Shown here piece after piece: positions 11,203 through 22,684 of a DNA stretch of 64,000 nt. The stretch comes from Blasia pusilla (lineage: Eukaryota > Marchantiophyta > Marchantiopsida > Blasiales). The notes beneath the pieces are model-generated. The model saw only the letters and a program-made list of their open reading frames with translations, had not been told where the DNA came from and searched no databases. The first letter of the stretch is position 1, and each line of letters starts with the position of its first letter. Made by a program: the position numbers and the translations under genes. The stretch spans positions 14,198,001 to 14,262,000 of the forward strand of contig CM114272.1 in assembly GCA_050084515.1 (NCBI GenBank), written 5' to 3'.

Positions 11203-13697
11203 TTAGACAGATTCTGGCTTACCTCTGGCGTCTTGCTTCTTCGAATTCTTCGTTGCTTGATTTCTATTTCGTGCTTGCTTGCTCGTTCGCTTCTTGTCAT
11301 GAACCTCTTCTGCAGATCTCTTGGGCTCGGGTGCAACCGGACGGTCAACAGGAGGAAGAAGTGGGTCTGACCAAGAAGAATGTCTAGCTGGTACCACTAT
11401 CTCCAACTGCGGATCTGTCACCCACCTGAGACATAATATTGACAATTTTAGTTAGTCCGACCACTTTCGATCGTCGTGGTGGTGGTACCATGGAGCGACA
11501 GCATCCACGCACGGTGGGATGAGAACAAACAGAATAAAGGTGGCCACGGGGAGGACTTCTGATCAGGTTGGTAAACTAACCTAGAGAATCCTTCCCGCCC
11601 TGAGACTTACGGAGCGGAAAACATCCACACTCCGCTTAAGACAATGATCCTCCAGCGAGAGAAAAATCGCTCCCAGCCATTTGACTGTCAGGCCTGATGT
11701 TAAATGACATGCCCGCTGGTCTCTCTGGTATATGGGTTCGACTTGCTGAAAATTGATGCAACTAGAAAATGGCCTACGGCATTGCGTGAAGACGGATTTC
11801 GGAAGTCAACAAGCGGTAATCATCAAGGAGTCTCGAACCAAAATCTTTTCTCAGACCTCCCAAGGAATAAATAAAATGGAATTAGGCGGACCAGCGGGCA
11901 TGTTCTCTATCAATAATTCCAGTATAGCGATCATTGGACTTCATGTAGGGATCAAACCTAATCCTAATGATGGCTCAATCTCGTAACTTCAACGTGAAGA
12001 GCCCGGGTGACGAATTTTGAACTGCCATGCTTCGCAATGAACTACAAGCCACAGCAGTTCAGCGAGGATTTTCCTTCGTTAACAGCTGGAGTGGGATCAT
12101 TTGTGTCGTCAGCACCTCAGAAAAGGGATGAGCTCGAATATTGCCCGCTTTGAAATGAACTCCAAATACATTTACAAGAAAATGACGTTCACGAATATTT
12201 AAAAGACGAAGATGCCAGCAAGAAACTAACCGTTCTGGATACTTGCTGTCAGCACGGGCCTCCACTCGTGCCCACCAAACAAAAACATCGCGTCCACAAT
12301 CACCTAGAGGTTCAATATGTGTCTCATCAGTAACAACAGCAGTTGGACTAACAGGGCTTCCATCTTCAAGAACCCACTTATCCCAGTCTCTGATCCAACT
12401 CGGTCTTTCAGCTCCGTCCCGAACTACGGCAGAGTTCAACACGAAACCTGCCCACTCCAAGCTTGACCACGGTTTACTCGTTTCGCCATCGGAAGGCAGT
12501 GATTCTGTTTCGGAGTGCCATCCAATCAAGGAACCCGATTCGTTACAAGCAGGCCCTTGCACATAAAGAAATGGTGAGATCCCCTCCGTATTAGTGTCAG
12601 TATTCCACCTCAACTGGCTTCCTTTCTCGGTAGTATGGGGGGGCATTAGGAGCCCCACTGATAGCGTACCAACCCAATTCACATTTTGCGCCTCATCAAA
12701 GAGTTCGAGCCTATGTGAGTTGCTTTCATCAGCAAAGACCACAACGCCCTCTAATTGTCTCTCTCTTACAAATCTGCACAAGCAAGAATGATTCCAATTC
12801 AATCCACGGGAAAGGAAAGAAATCACGAGTACAAACAACGTTTGGAAAGTGGATAATAATTGTCTACCAGACATACGAAAACGTTAGCATAAGTGGTTCC
12901 TAGCTCTGAACGAGAGTTCTTCGATTTTACCTTAAACCTCTCAGTCGCAGTAAGGTTTCCATTTGATGCCGCTCGGGCCAATCTGCTGGCATAGGCTGAG
13001 GCAGATGCAAATGATGAATGTTTAAACCCGAATTAGAAAAAATAGATGCAGTCTCGGGCGATTTCCCACCCGCCTCCACAATAATCCAAGAGAGCTGGCC
13101 TGGGACGAGCATGAGAGTGTGCATAAGACTCGAAAGATGGATAGCCTGGAAAGTCCGGCGATAGGTGGGAGTGATAACGATGACATTCTTTCTCCTTGCT
13201 GTGAAGCCGTAGAGTTTCCTCTGCTCTTGCTGCACCCTCGTGATGAGGCTGTATGCCTTAATGGTTTCTACTGCGTCTGGATGTGGCCAGGGCCGAATCA
13301 ATATTCCATGGCGGCCCACATGAACTCGGCTACTTTTCACACCGTCTTCATGGTATAGTCCATCCGGCTTTCCGTCTCCAGCAGGAAAAGGGACTTGTGA
13401 AAGAGCCAGTCCCGTGTTGTTAACCTTGGAAAAGATATCAGAAATATCAGAGTTCGCAGAAGGTAGCGTGCTTGCCCGATTCAAGTAAGCCTCGGAGCCC
13501 CTAAGATGGACCACCACGAGTAGAGATTCCCTGGAGAGACGAAATCCCAACACAAGACTGGCTATGCAAAACGAGAAATGCAGAATTAATCGGAAGACGG
13601 AGGTCGCTGAGCGGAGAGCAGCCTCATTAGATTGCTCGGGACTGCTCCCTCTCCTCCAACTGCGACTCCGGTTGAGGCGCTGCCCTACTGCCTTCAT
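11203..13697 (-). CDS. IRX14: IRX14-type GT43 glycosyltransferase (xylan synthesis)
   Basis: Three exons on the - strand, 13697-12931, 12773-12231 and 11425-11203. GT-AG junctions are in phase and give 1533 nt (510 residues). The product is a type II Golgi membrane protein. Residues 35-54 (FRLILHFSFCIASLVLGFRL) form the anchor, and upstream is a basic Ser/Arg-rich cytosolic tail as in IRX14. The GT43 domain shows VIVITPTYRRTFQAIHLSSL, LSWIIVEAGGKSPETASI, FADESN (about 269-274, at the position of the family's Asp-rich metal-binding motif), LFDEAQNVNWVGTLSVGLL and WAGFVLNSAVV. The end, DPQLEIVVPARHSSW, followed by a basic tail is typical of IRX14. The family acts with IRX9 and IRX10 in xylan backbone elongation. 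The extent of exon 3 is the least certain part, because a GTAAGC donor-like site lies near its end. Confidence 0.92.
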
Positions 13698-15760
13698 CCT
13701 GTACCAGTCTTTCGCCTCCTCCTAGAGGCCTCCCGGGCGGCTTGATCCATCTACGGCATCAACCGAACTCTCTTGTGCGTCCATCCACTCGCTCGCATGC
13801 CTCCCAGCTCTCATTGCCCTTCCTCCTTCCTCCTGCACTGTACAAGTAGTGTTGTCCACAATCTCCCTCTGCAACACAAGGCTAAGAACGGTCTCCAGTA
13901 TCGCGATCACGGTCAATTCCCCGTCCCTACTTCCCAACGCGCGATTTGATTATTTCTACACCGCCTCCAGCACCCCGCGATCGCTCATTCACAGCGGAAT
14001 TCGCGACCTCTTGAAAGAAGTTTCAGCTACGGATGCGGCAACTTCTCAGGCGAGCCTGCAGTCAAACGCGCTCCGTGGTTCCGCTCCGCTCGCGAGTCTA
14101 CCTCCCGACCCTGCTCCGCCGCTCTCCCTCACGCCAGCCGGTGATCAGAGTCCAGCCAGGGCGTCAGTCGAGAGCGTGACGCCCTCCTCCTCATCCCACT
14201 GCCATCCGCTGCTCCGCATTCTTCCGGATCCAATTTCTTGAGCGCAACAATCGAAGTCCTCCCCTCTATAGTCCCCTGCGTCTCTCACTGCGCGGACGGG
14301 AGCGCGCGCCTTATTACGCCTCTTTCCCTCTCTCTCTCCGGTCTACACGGAACACAGAGAAGCGGGAGCGCAGCCCGGACAGCCAGCACTGTACGCCGGG
14401 AACTGCAGAGTGAGTTGAGCAGGACCTCCTAACGAACCGAAGCGGAGGGAGATCCTTTCGACGCCTCCGGAGTCCAGAGAGGCGAGGACGGGAGGATCGG
14501 AGCGGAGCGGAGCCAGCTACGGCGGGCCCCACGACACATCAGCATCGCCGTGCTTCTCTCTGCCCTAATCGGGCGTTTCCCGCACAGCCATCCCGGCAGC
14601 GCGTCCCGTCCCGTCCCGCAAACCACACGCCAGACGTTTGCGTTTATCTCGTTGACGGATTGTGTCCTCCGACGTAAACTGTCCACGTGAATTATTCACT
14701 CTACTCGACGTACCTTCCAGTTCCCGATACCTCTCACTCCCCCCACCGGACGGACATCGGCACGTACACTGTACGTACTACTCTCTGTCTTCGTGCTGTA
14801 GTAGTTGTACATCCTACTCTCGAGGTCTACCCCTCTCTATTCCGCCGGCGCCTCCCCCAAATTAGAGGCGTTCGGCTCCGGTCATCGCCGCGCTTGCGCC
14901 GACTCGTAAGGGGATCTCTCTGTGGCGATGATCCTCCTCCCCTCCGGGATTCACAGCGCGTCCGGCAGCCCCTTCACTCGTAGGTTTGTACAGTTGGTAT
15001 CGTGAGGTGCATCCCTCTCTCCGATGAGCTGTTGCGACGGGATGGGGGGCCGTGAGCGTGAGGCGTTCCACGTTCGACGTCCGGGTAGTTTTCCCCGCAG
15101 AGCCAGTCGTCTCCCGGTCACGGGACGGAAAGTTTCGAGGTTTTCTGAATCCCGGTCGGCTACTGAACCCGCGATAGCAACGGATCTCACATTACCGGTC
15201 AGTTTTGGAGACGGCAGTTCGAGATTTCAACCGACTAGGGGAACACGCGACCACGGTTCTCCCCGGACGTAGGTTCCGTCCAGAGCACCGGAAGGCAGTC
15301 ACTGGCAATCATTTGCGACGGACAAGGAAGAAAGAGAGGCTGCATGTTTCTTGTCGGGACGAGGAAGCATGCATATCGCGATTCGCGAACGTCGCCACTT
15401 CTTCTTCGCGGATTCGGAACGGACATCTCACGGAAGACTTGCATGGCTGTGAGTGAGTGAGTGACAGGAGGAGCATGACATCCGGACTTCTTGATTTCTT
15501 CTCTCTTGCCAGCAGCGGAGGTTTTGTGATGTGAAGTGAGTGAGATGAACCTTACGGACGCACAGAGAAAAGAAATCAGAGGAGGGATCTCTTCGTGAGG
15601 TGAGGAGGATATAGAAAGGTTGCGTTGTATGAGATGGTGGTTATGGGTAGTGGAGAATGATTTTGAAAGGGAGCAGATTGACCTAAGAATGGTCGTTTTC
15701 CGCTCGTTCTGCAATCTCTTTCCTGCTCTTGATGACTTGATCTTCAACGCTGTCCTCTTA
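13698..15760 (-). promoter_or_regulatory. GC-rich upstream region and probable 5' leader of the GT43 gene
   Basis: About 2 kb directly upstream of the GT43 start codon. It is clearly GC- and CpG-richer than the surrounding DNA, with pyrimidine-rich tracts and a short TCCCG tandem run near 14604-14620. Long frames on both strands (for example 13849-14241 +, 15235-15747 -) look like compositional by-products: they overlap each other and show Ser/Arg/Pro-rich sequence with no domain. I read it as promoter and leader; no TATA box or start site can be fixed. Confidence 0.4.
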
Positions 15761-17779
15761 CTCTGCTATGCTTAGAATTATTGTTCAATAAACAAAATAA
15801 GGCGATGAGAAATGAAAACGATTGGTGATTGGAAACTTACAAGAATTTTTTTAAAGAGTTTTTAGTTTTTTTTAATGATGAAATCTTCATTGCAATAAAC
15901 AACTAATCTATACTAGTGACGAGGATGGGGTTAGAAAATCCCTCTTCTTTTTTGGCGTTGACACAAGTCAATACGAGGGAATTAAATGTAAGTGGAATGA
16001 GAAAGGAAAAAGAAAGGCGACAATGTATAGCATAAGCCTATGCGTGCATACGATGGGCTACATGCGAGTTGATTCTTTTCCGAGAACGGAAAAAATCCGA
16101 GCGGGGAATGGTTGGGCATGTTTGTGGACATGTATGTTTCCATGCAATATATAATTATCAAACACTAGTGTAATACATAAAAAGAAAAAAAAGGACAAGG
16201 GGCGCAAATATTCCCATGCCATTGAAGAGAAAATATGAATTAAATTTCGTGCCTCAATTTTCATATATGGGTTAGGGTAATGGTAGTCCACATTTAAACA
16301 TAGACTAAGGTCCCTAAATGACAACGACTTTAATGACCACCTTCACATTGGATGGGAGTAGCTCTCACGACATAATATGTAGCATTGAGGATCTAAAAAT
16401 TTAGACACAATTTTATTGGAAGGAGATAAGTATGAGTTTTAATTTCTAATTGAGATGAATCGAAAGGCCATATAAGGGCACAAGAAGGGAGAAGAAAATC
16501 GTGAACCCCACTAAAGGAGGGATGACAAAGGGAAGAGTAGCCATGAGAGCTCCACATATAGTAACACAAAAAGTAGGTCACCATTCAACATCCTTGAAAG
16601 ACCGCCCAATAGCTTAGTTCAAAATATCTCCGGCGACATATTCGGGTATCACATTTGGGGGTTACGGCCACAATTCTAACTTCGTGTTAAGGCAAAACGA
16701 GGTACCTCCCGTTTGGACCATAATTACGGCCCCAACTATGTTGACTGTTTTGGTGAATTTGGCTCAAGTGGAACACCCACACAAATTTGTTGCACACTTT
16801 GAGTTAGATTGTAATCTTTGTGGATGCTTACCCACCTTTAGATGCATATCTCAACAAATATAAGCATGAAGATCGTCATTATTTACCCAACTTCCATTAT
16901 TAATTTACATTAACAAACACACCCACCCCACATTTCTCGGCGTGGTCAGACTAGTTGGCCTTCTCTAGGAGGTTTTTTTCCCCTACTCAAGTTCAATTTG
17001 AGACCCTTATTGAATTGGACCGGAGTACAAACACAAGTCACCCCAAAACATGCCCAAAATCTTCAACAAGTAACTTGACATGAATCATGTGGTGTTAGGG
17101 CAAGATGCCCTCAAGGCCATATGTGACACACACCCATATAGGAGGGACCGTCTAGGAGTTGCTCGGATAGGGTGAGTTAAAGTAATCACCGTAAAGAAAA
17201 CTAACCAAAATCGAAGTATTGACTATGAAATTTGTCAATGGATTATACGACTGGAGAGGAACATAGCATGATAAAAGATAATGGGAATTCTTTTAATTGG
17301 ATTATGCAGTTGGAAAGAAATACAAGAATTAGAACAAGAATATAGAATTGAAAAAGAAAAGTCGAGAGGCAAATAGATAAAAAACCACAAGTGACAGGAG
17401 GAGAGGAGATTGGGGAGAGGAAGAATTTTTTTTTTGCTTGAGCTTTGAAGTTTTTTGAAGCGAATTAAGCGCGACCCTTATAGGGCCATTCAAATCTGCC
17501 ATAGGGGTAGTCCGATGCAGTTTTCAGAGGTTATGTCTCCATGGTCACCATCTCCCTATGGAATTCAAATAAAAATAATTTGAAAAATTTCAACCATATA
17601 TATATATATATCACAAAATGATATGAAAGTGAAGGGGAATGTCTTAAACGGGTAGGGGTACCCCATTTGAATTTAAGGTGAGCTTCATTAAATCGTTTTA
17701 TTGCAGTTTTAACCGGCCTAATACGCAAACCACTTCCTCATTTGTCGCTACGGGTTGCCGTAACATACCCTTACGACAG
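15761..17779. other. AT-rich intergenic stretch, no gene recognised
   Basis: AT-rich, with poly-A/T runs and a short (TA)n tract near 17596-17611. No frame longer than about 90 codons, and none with a recognisable domain. Confidence 0.5.
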
Positions 17780-17812
17780 TGGGTAACACGCCCTTTACGG
17801 GCGTGTTACCCA
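17780..17812. repeat. Perfect 14-bp inverted repeat (hairpin)
   Basis: TGGGTAACACGCCC (17780-17793) and its exact reverse complement GGGCGTGTTACCCA (17799-17812) flank a 5-nt loop TTTAC. It sits at a sharp boundary between AT-rich DNA to the left and more balanced DNA to the right. Possibly the end of a small mobile element; no partner copy was found in the window. Confidence 0.6.
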
Positions 17813-19632
17813 TTCCTCCGGTCACTTCTATTCTATGTGATTCGTTGACTGTCTATCCTGAAGGTCTGGACTCTGAACTCGAGAGACGCATGGCGAGAGG
17901 TCTGTCACCTCTGCTCGCGGGGAACGTGAGAAACATAGAAGTAGAATCTACACCTTCGGGGCAGGCACTGCAGCGGCCAGATCATCGCCGGATTTTGGAC
18001 GCGAAATTGAATCGTAGTCTCCAATGGTGTCCTGCAGGCGGTCCAGGCTGGTGTTCACAAGAAAGTGACGAGGGAAGGCGGGGTCGATTTTCCACAGGTC
18101 TACTCGCGTCTGCCTGTAGGATTAAATCTTTTTGTAACTTTTTCGCTTGCTTTAGTACCGATTTGGTCATGGTCGGAATATTGTGATATTAGTTGGTGCC
18201 GGAACAGCTCAACTGACGAAACTATGTTGCACAAGGTCGGGATGCTATCTGTGCTCGGTGACGGGCGAGGCCTCTGGGAATGAGATCGGCGATGGTGCCA
18301 CTTTTAGAATCTGCGGGAGCTTTATCGACGCAGGCGTTCAGGATAGTGCCAACTGCGGAAGGAAAAGTGTTTATCTCGCTGACAGATGATCAAGGCCATG
18401 TCCTTTCTGTTGGGAAGGTATGAAAGTGCCCAAGCCTTTGAAATAAAGCAGATTTGAAAGTCGGCTTGAAGGCGTCTTCGGATGAGGCTGCTATCCATAA
18501 AGAATGTACTATAACGACGTTTACAAAGTAAGCATAGCATGCACATTAACTATTGTAATTCTAAAAGCGCAACCTGGCACACCGAGAAAGCGTCAGGAAT
18601 TTTTTCTTTGATTACAACGAGAGCGATACAAATACCAAAGTTTTTTAGATTGACAGCCGTAAGTTATCCAAAAAAGAGCCTGTGCAGGGGACGCTGGTGA
18701 AATGACAATGTTTACGGTTTAAGTTAGAGAATTTAGAAGACGTGAATTTGGCCCCAGTTTCCGTTGAGTTCCCATCGACATATGGTGGTTTCGATTGTGG
18801 CAGACGAACTAGCGATATGGTGACTTTTTCTCAGTTCCGATTTCCACGAAGGTTTAGTGCTGGTCTGCTACTCAGCTAATCGTTGCTTGACGGTGCTTGA
18901 GACTGGGATGGGTGTAGAGAGAGGAAGATGTGAAGAAGGTACCATATGAGAGGTACCCCACAATTAAGTTCAAAATCGAGAGGAGGAAAAGACTTCGACC
19001 GCCAAAATATGTCCGTGGGGAAACTGGAGTATCCCGAAAACGATCATCGGCGTAGGAAAGTCATCCGAGATGTGCACTTGATTTTTCTGCAGTTTATGAA
19101 CATTAGATCACAACGGAAAGTAAGAGCCAAGATGCGCTCAAGCCGGTAACGATGGTGGCAACTTTAATAAACGAACAGACGTCTGAATTTGAAAGAATTA
19201 TCTCGACGTTCTTACTTGCGAGTTTGTAGGTAACTAGCTGCGTACAGTTGTTAAAGGCACTCCGAATTGAGCTATGTTTTGCAACTACATCTCTCTTCTT
19301 TTTCCAGGCGCCCTGGAGTACGTCAATCGCAAATCCATTCCCCAGAAGAAAAGAGAATGAGTCTAGTCCTGAACATGTAGAAACGAAACACGCTAGTCTG
19401 ATTCGTACATTTTTTTTTCTGAAGTATTCATCTATGCGGGGCGGAAGAATCTAGATGTCCGGACCACCTCGGATTCTGATTCTCTCTGCACAAGTAGAGA
19501 TGAATTGGTCCAACAAAGTGACCCCAGCTGGCTCCCGGATCCGGCATCTGCCAAGTGAGCACAGCCATGGTGGACAAGGTCGGCCTTGCATAAATGAGAT
19601 ATGGCAGCCATTTATAACGAAAAGCAAACGAC
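17813..19632. other. Intergenic, no gene recognised
   Basis: Balanced base composition, which is why several medium-length frames appear (17779-18186 + is the longest at 135 codons). None has a family signature that I can defend. A short EIGDGATF string in a frame near 18280-18305 recalls a chaperonin motif, but nothing around it does. Confidence 0.4.
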
Positions 19633-20135
19633 CTACTTCGGACTTGTCGTTCGCTCCTTCCGGAACAACCTTTGCTCATCGGTGGAGTATTTCTCCATGA
19701 AGACATAACCAGCGTCACTCAAAGCCTGTAGGACTCGATCTTTCTGCTCAGGTCGGAGTTTCGACAACCAGTCGGTTTGAAGAGCATAGATTTCAACGTC
19801 AGTTTTCCGCAACTCTTTCAGAAACAAGCGGAGGACTTCCAAGTGAGGATTGGCTGTCGAGAACTTGGAAGGAGGAGCGAACTTGGAACTATGTTTCCAC
19901 TTCTTGTACATCACCTGCAGCAAACAACGCACTGTTAGCCGTCGTCAAGGTTCATGACATGACTGTTTGACAAAACCTACATGTATCCAGAGAATAGTTA
20001 TGTTGAAATGAAATGAATGGCTTTGAAGCAGACCTCCATTCTTGAAAACTCACGAGGTATGATTTGAGACGGAAATATTTCTGTTGGAGTTTGAACACAC
20101 TTTGGTGTTTCGCGATTCTGATGCTGGTGCTTGAC
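19633..20135 (-). CDS. Candidate last two exons of an unrecognised gene
   Basis: Exons 20135-20054 and 19914-19633 (stop TAG at 19635-19633). They are joined by a GTGAGT donor and a TTGTTTGCTGCAG acceptor, in phase (CTC then GTG). The preceding acceptor is CGGCAG before 20135. The predicted segment of about 120 residues contains HQSVFKLQQKYFRLKSYL, VMYKKWKHSSKFAPP and VLRLFLKELRKTDVEIYALQ, and is basic and probably helical. I do not recognise the family. No convincing start exon was found upstream to 22 kb, so this is either a partial annotation or a decayed gene. Good splice sites and clean phase are the only support. Confidence 0.35.
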
Positions 20136-22243
20136 CTGCCGCGATATCTAGTATTTATACGAATTCAGAAATAGATCAGTCACTACTCTCAAATTTCCAA
20201 CCGAGAGTGGTTCGGTCGTTACAGAACCGGCCGTTGTTTGAATGGACAAAATGAGATGCTCATCTATCAGCCGATACTCGCCCGATCCAACGCATGCACA
20301 TTACAGAACTACGCTAGTGATTCACCGATAGCTTGAACATTCTTTGTGGTTCATCTCAGAAAATACCAGCGATATGGATAGATGGTCAATCGTTGCCCTG
20401 TACGACGACTCACATTGCTGCGCGGGGAAACGGAATCTGAGAGAATTCGTCAAACTGACGTGGTCAAGGAGTTTACGTGAGGTAGCTCGTGTTTCCTCTA
20501 TCTATGTGGAGGTTCAAGTATAGCACCTTGCATCCCGCGGCCGTGGAACGAATGACAGTTGGAAAGGGCAGCAACATCAAGTTTCTAATCACTCTATCAT
20601 CGGTCCGTTCTGGTATTTGAACCGCAGCTTGCAGCTCCTAAGCATCACTCGACATCTCTCTGAGTTCAATTCCCGTTGGCAACATCGGCTCTGCGCTCGT
20701 TTCATATTCTTTTTCCTAGCCGTTCACAATTTTGTACAATCTTGCGCATTCGAATTTCAGCTTGGACGATTTGAACGTCCGTGCACTTAGTATTTTATTG
20801 TCGATCATTGAGTCACCGATTCAAATGCAAGGAGAGGAATAATCCTGGCGGTAAATTAGGTGAATGCAATCCGGGAATGAATAAATCTCTGTTGACGCAG
20901 GGCATTGTTATTTCGGCTGAAGGTGATGGCGTTACGTTTTAACCTGTGAACTCCAGATTGCTGGACATGTCGAAGAAGGTTTAGACCTTCTTCGACCTGT
21001 TCAGTCCTTTCTTAACCGTGAAGGGCTTGTGCCTATATGTAGACATGTCCACAAGGGAAAGCGCAAGACGGTCGCTCTTTGCTCAATTACTCTGCTTTGG
21101 ATCTACATACGGTGGCGAGTTACAATGTGTAGCTTCGTCTCATATCGGCCACTGCGAGTCTCATTTTTGTAGATTCAGACTCATTCTACGTGGACTGTGC
21201 TGCAGGATGCTCTGTCAATCTGGAGATTCTTAACGAGTGAACCCATGTGTGTGTAGAGAATCGGGAGAAGGATCAGTTCCTGATGAGTTCAATGCAAATC
21301 CTTGCTGAAAATGAGACTAGGAGCGATTCTTGATCCTATTGCATCACTTCACGTGAGACATTATTTACTGTATTCAGATTCCTCGTTCCTCAAGTTTCGC
21401 TGAAGGAAGAAGGCAGGAAGGAGGGAATTAAATTCCCGGCCCCAGCAACGTATTGACTTGAATCGGGAAGCAGCAAATCAATCTTCTTCACTGTCGCACA
21501 CGAGATAAAATGTATGGAGTGGTTGGCTCGAAGTAATATCGACAACTACCATACCTGAAAGACCTCAAAATCACACCCTCTTGTGATTTGCTCACTAACA
21601 AATGAACAGTTTGTCTCGTCTCCGATCTCATGCTCACCTCGGTTTATGAAGTTTTGGAACATAGAATAATGGAAGGAGACCTAAACCCTTCAGCGCCTCA
21701 GGCATTACTGTCGTGTAAGCAACTCGCGAGCTTGAAATTGTCTGATCTTTCCGCTAGCCAATTCGTCCAGGATATGACACACGTGTACTCAGTAACCGCG
21801 ACATCCATCGCACTCAATAACAAAAGTTGAGTGTGCACACTCCAACATCAGAAATAGCGTGCTGCTGCCGGGCGAAGCAGCATGGAATCGAACGTGATCT
21901 TCTGAAGATGAATTTATTGAATGCTTTGGACGATGGAGGACGGTACGCACGACACTTCTTCTTGCTGCCGAGTTGCTTTGTGAGCACTCTCCCCCTCCTC
22001 GGAATAATTCAGATGGGTCAACTGGACATGAACATGGACAAGACGATTCGACTTTATAACTCCTGTACACTAAATCTTTCAAAACGCGCCATCCTCTACG
22101 ACATAGACTAGACAAGCTTCTCACCGACTGACACCATTGCGACGAGAGCGCGATCGAACTCACAGCACCGGCAGATGCATCTATCTCCGACTAATCGAGG
22201 CGTTGAGAGCTTCGATCGATTCGCAGTCCGAGCCGATCTCCAG
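20136..22243. other. Intergenic or intronic, no gene recognised
   Basis: May hold upstream exons of the candidate gene at 19.6-20.1 kb, but I could not chain any. The frames present (for example 21018-21233 +, 21789-22163 -) lack domains and good splice context. A local inverted repeat, CATGTCGAAGAAGGT and ACCTTCTTCGACCTG, occurs around 20965-20999. Confidence 0.4.
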
Positions 22244-22684
22244 TTATGCGGGGCCGACGTCGGTGAGTCGAGACACGGCGTAGCTCTGTGATGAGAAGTT
22301 GATGCCGATCTTCTTACGGCCTTGCCGCAAAATACGCATAGCAGACGGGACAGTATCGTTCGTGCGGAAGATCACCCAGTCATCGTAGATCTCATACGAG
22401 ATGCGCTCATCCTCGGAGAATGCGTACGGGTTCACGGCCTTGGAACACACGTCGATGTTGGCGGCGTCGAAGCGTCCTCTCACCCGCACTGTGCCATCGT
22501 CGAAGAACGCCGCCCAGTTCGGCTTCTCATCGGGACATACAAGATGTAGGGGTGGCGTGGTGTTGATGATTGTGAAATTCCTACCCGCCACACGAAACGT
22601 TTCCTTTCCGAATTCCGCAGCCGTCGCAGGCACTGAAATCGCAATCATCAACACGAACGCCAGACATGTCCTACAAGAACCCAT
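22244..22684 (-). CDS. Small secreted protein, intronless, unrecognised
   Basis: A 146-codon frame starting ATG at 22684. The N-terminus MGSCRTCLAFVLMIAISVPA then TAAEF is a convincing signal peptide with a cleavage site after TAA or AEF. The mature part (about 123 residues) has only two cysteines, in HLVCPDEK and IDVCSKAV, which may form one disulfide. It also has beta-like alternation (GTVRVRGRF, ERISYEIYDDWVIFRT) and one NTT and one NDT sequon. It looks like a small secreted beta-rich plant protein, but I cannot assign it to S-protein homologues, pathogenesis-related or other families. The coding-like composition and signal peptide argue that it is real. No neighbour suggests a role. Confidence 0.5.
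   Translation of the reverse strand: MGSCRTCLAFVLMIAISVPATAAEFGKETFRVAGRNFTIINTTPPLHLVCPDEKPNWAAFFDDGTVRVRGRFDAANIDVCSKAVNPYAFSEDERISYEIYDDWVIFRTNDTVPSAMRILRQGRKKIGINFSSQSYAVSRLTDVGPA

Noticed and set aside
13849-15747. Several long frames on both strands in the GC-rich region upstream of GT43
   Set aside because: They overlap each other on both strands, are Arg/Ser/Pro-rich and show no domains; GC-rich DNA has few stops by chance.
17779-18186. 135-codon + strand frame
   Set aside because: No domain, no splice context, and it begins within the inverted repeat at 17780-17812. Probably chance in balanced-composition DNA.
18183-18389. EIGDGATF string suggesting a CCT chaperonin exon
   Set aside because: Only eight residues agree; neighbouring residues do not fit any CCT subunit and there are no fitting exon borders.
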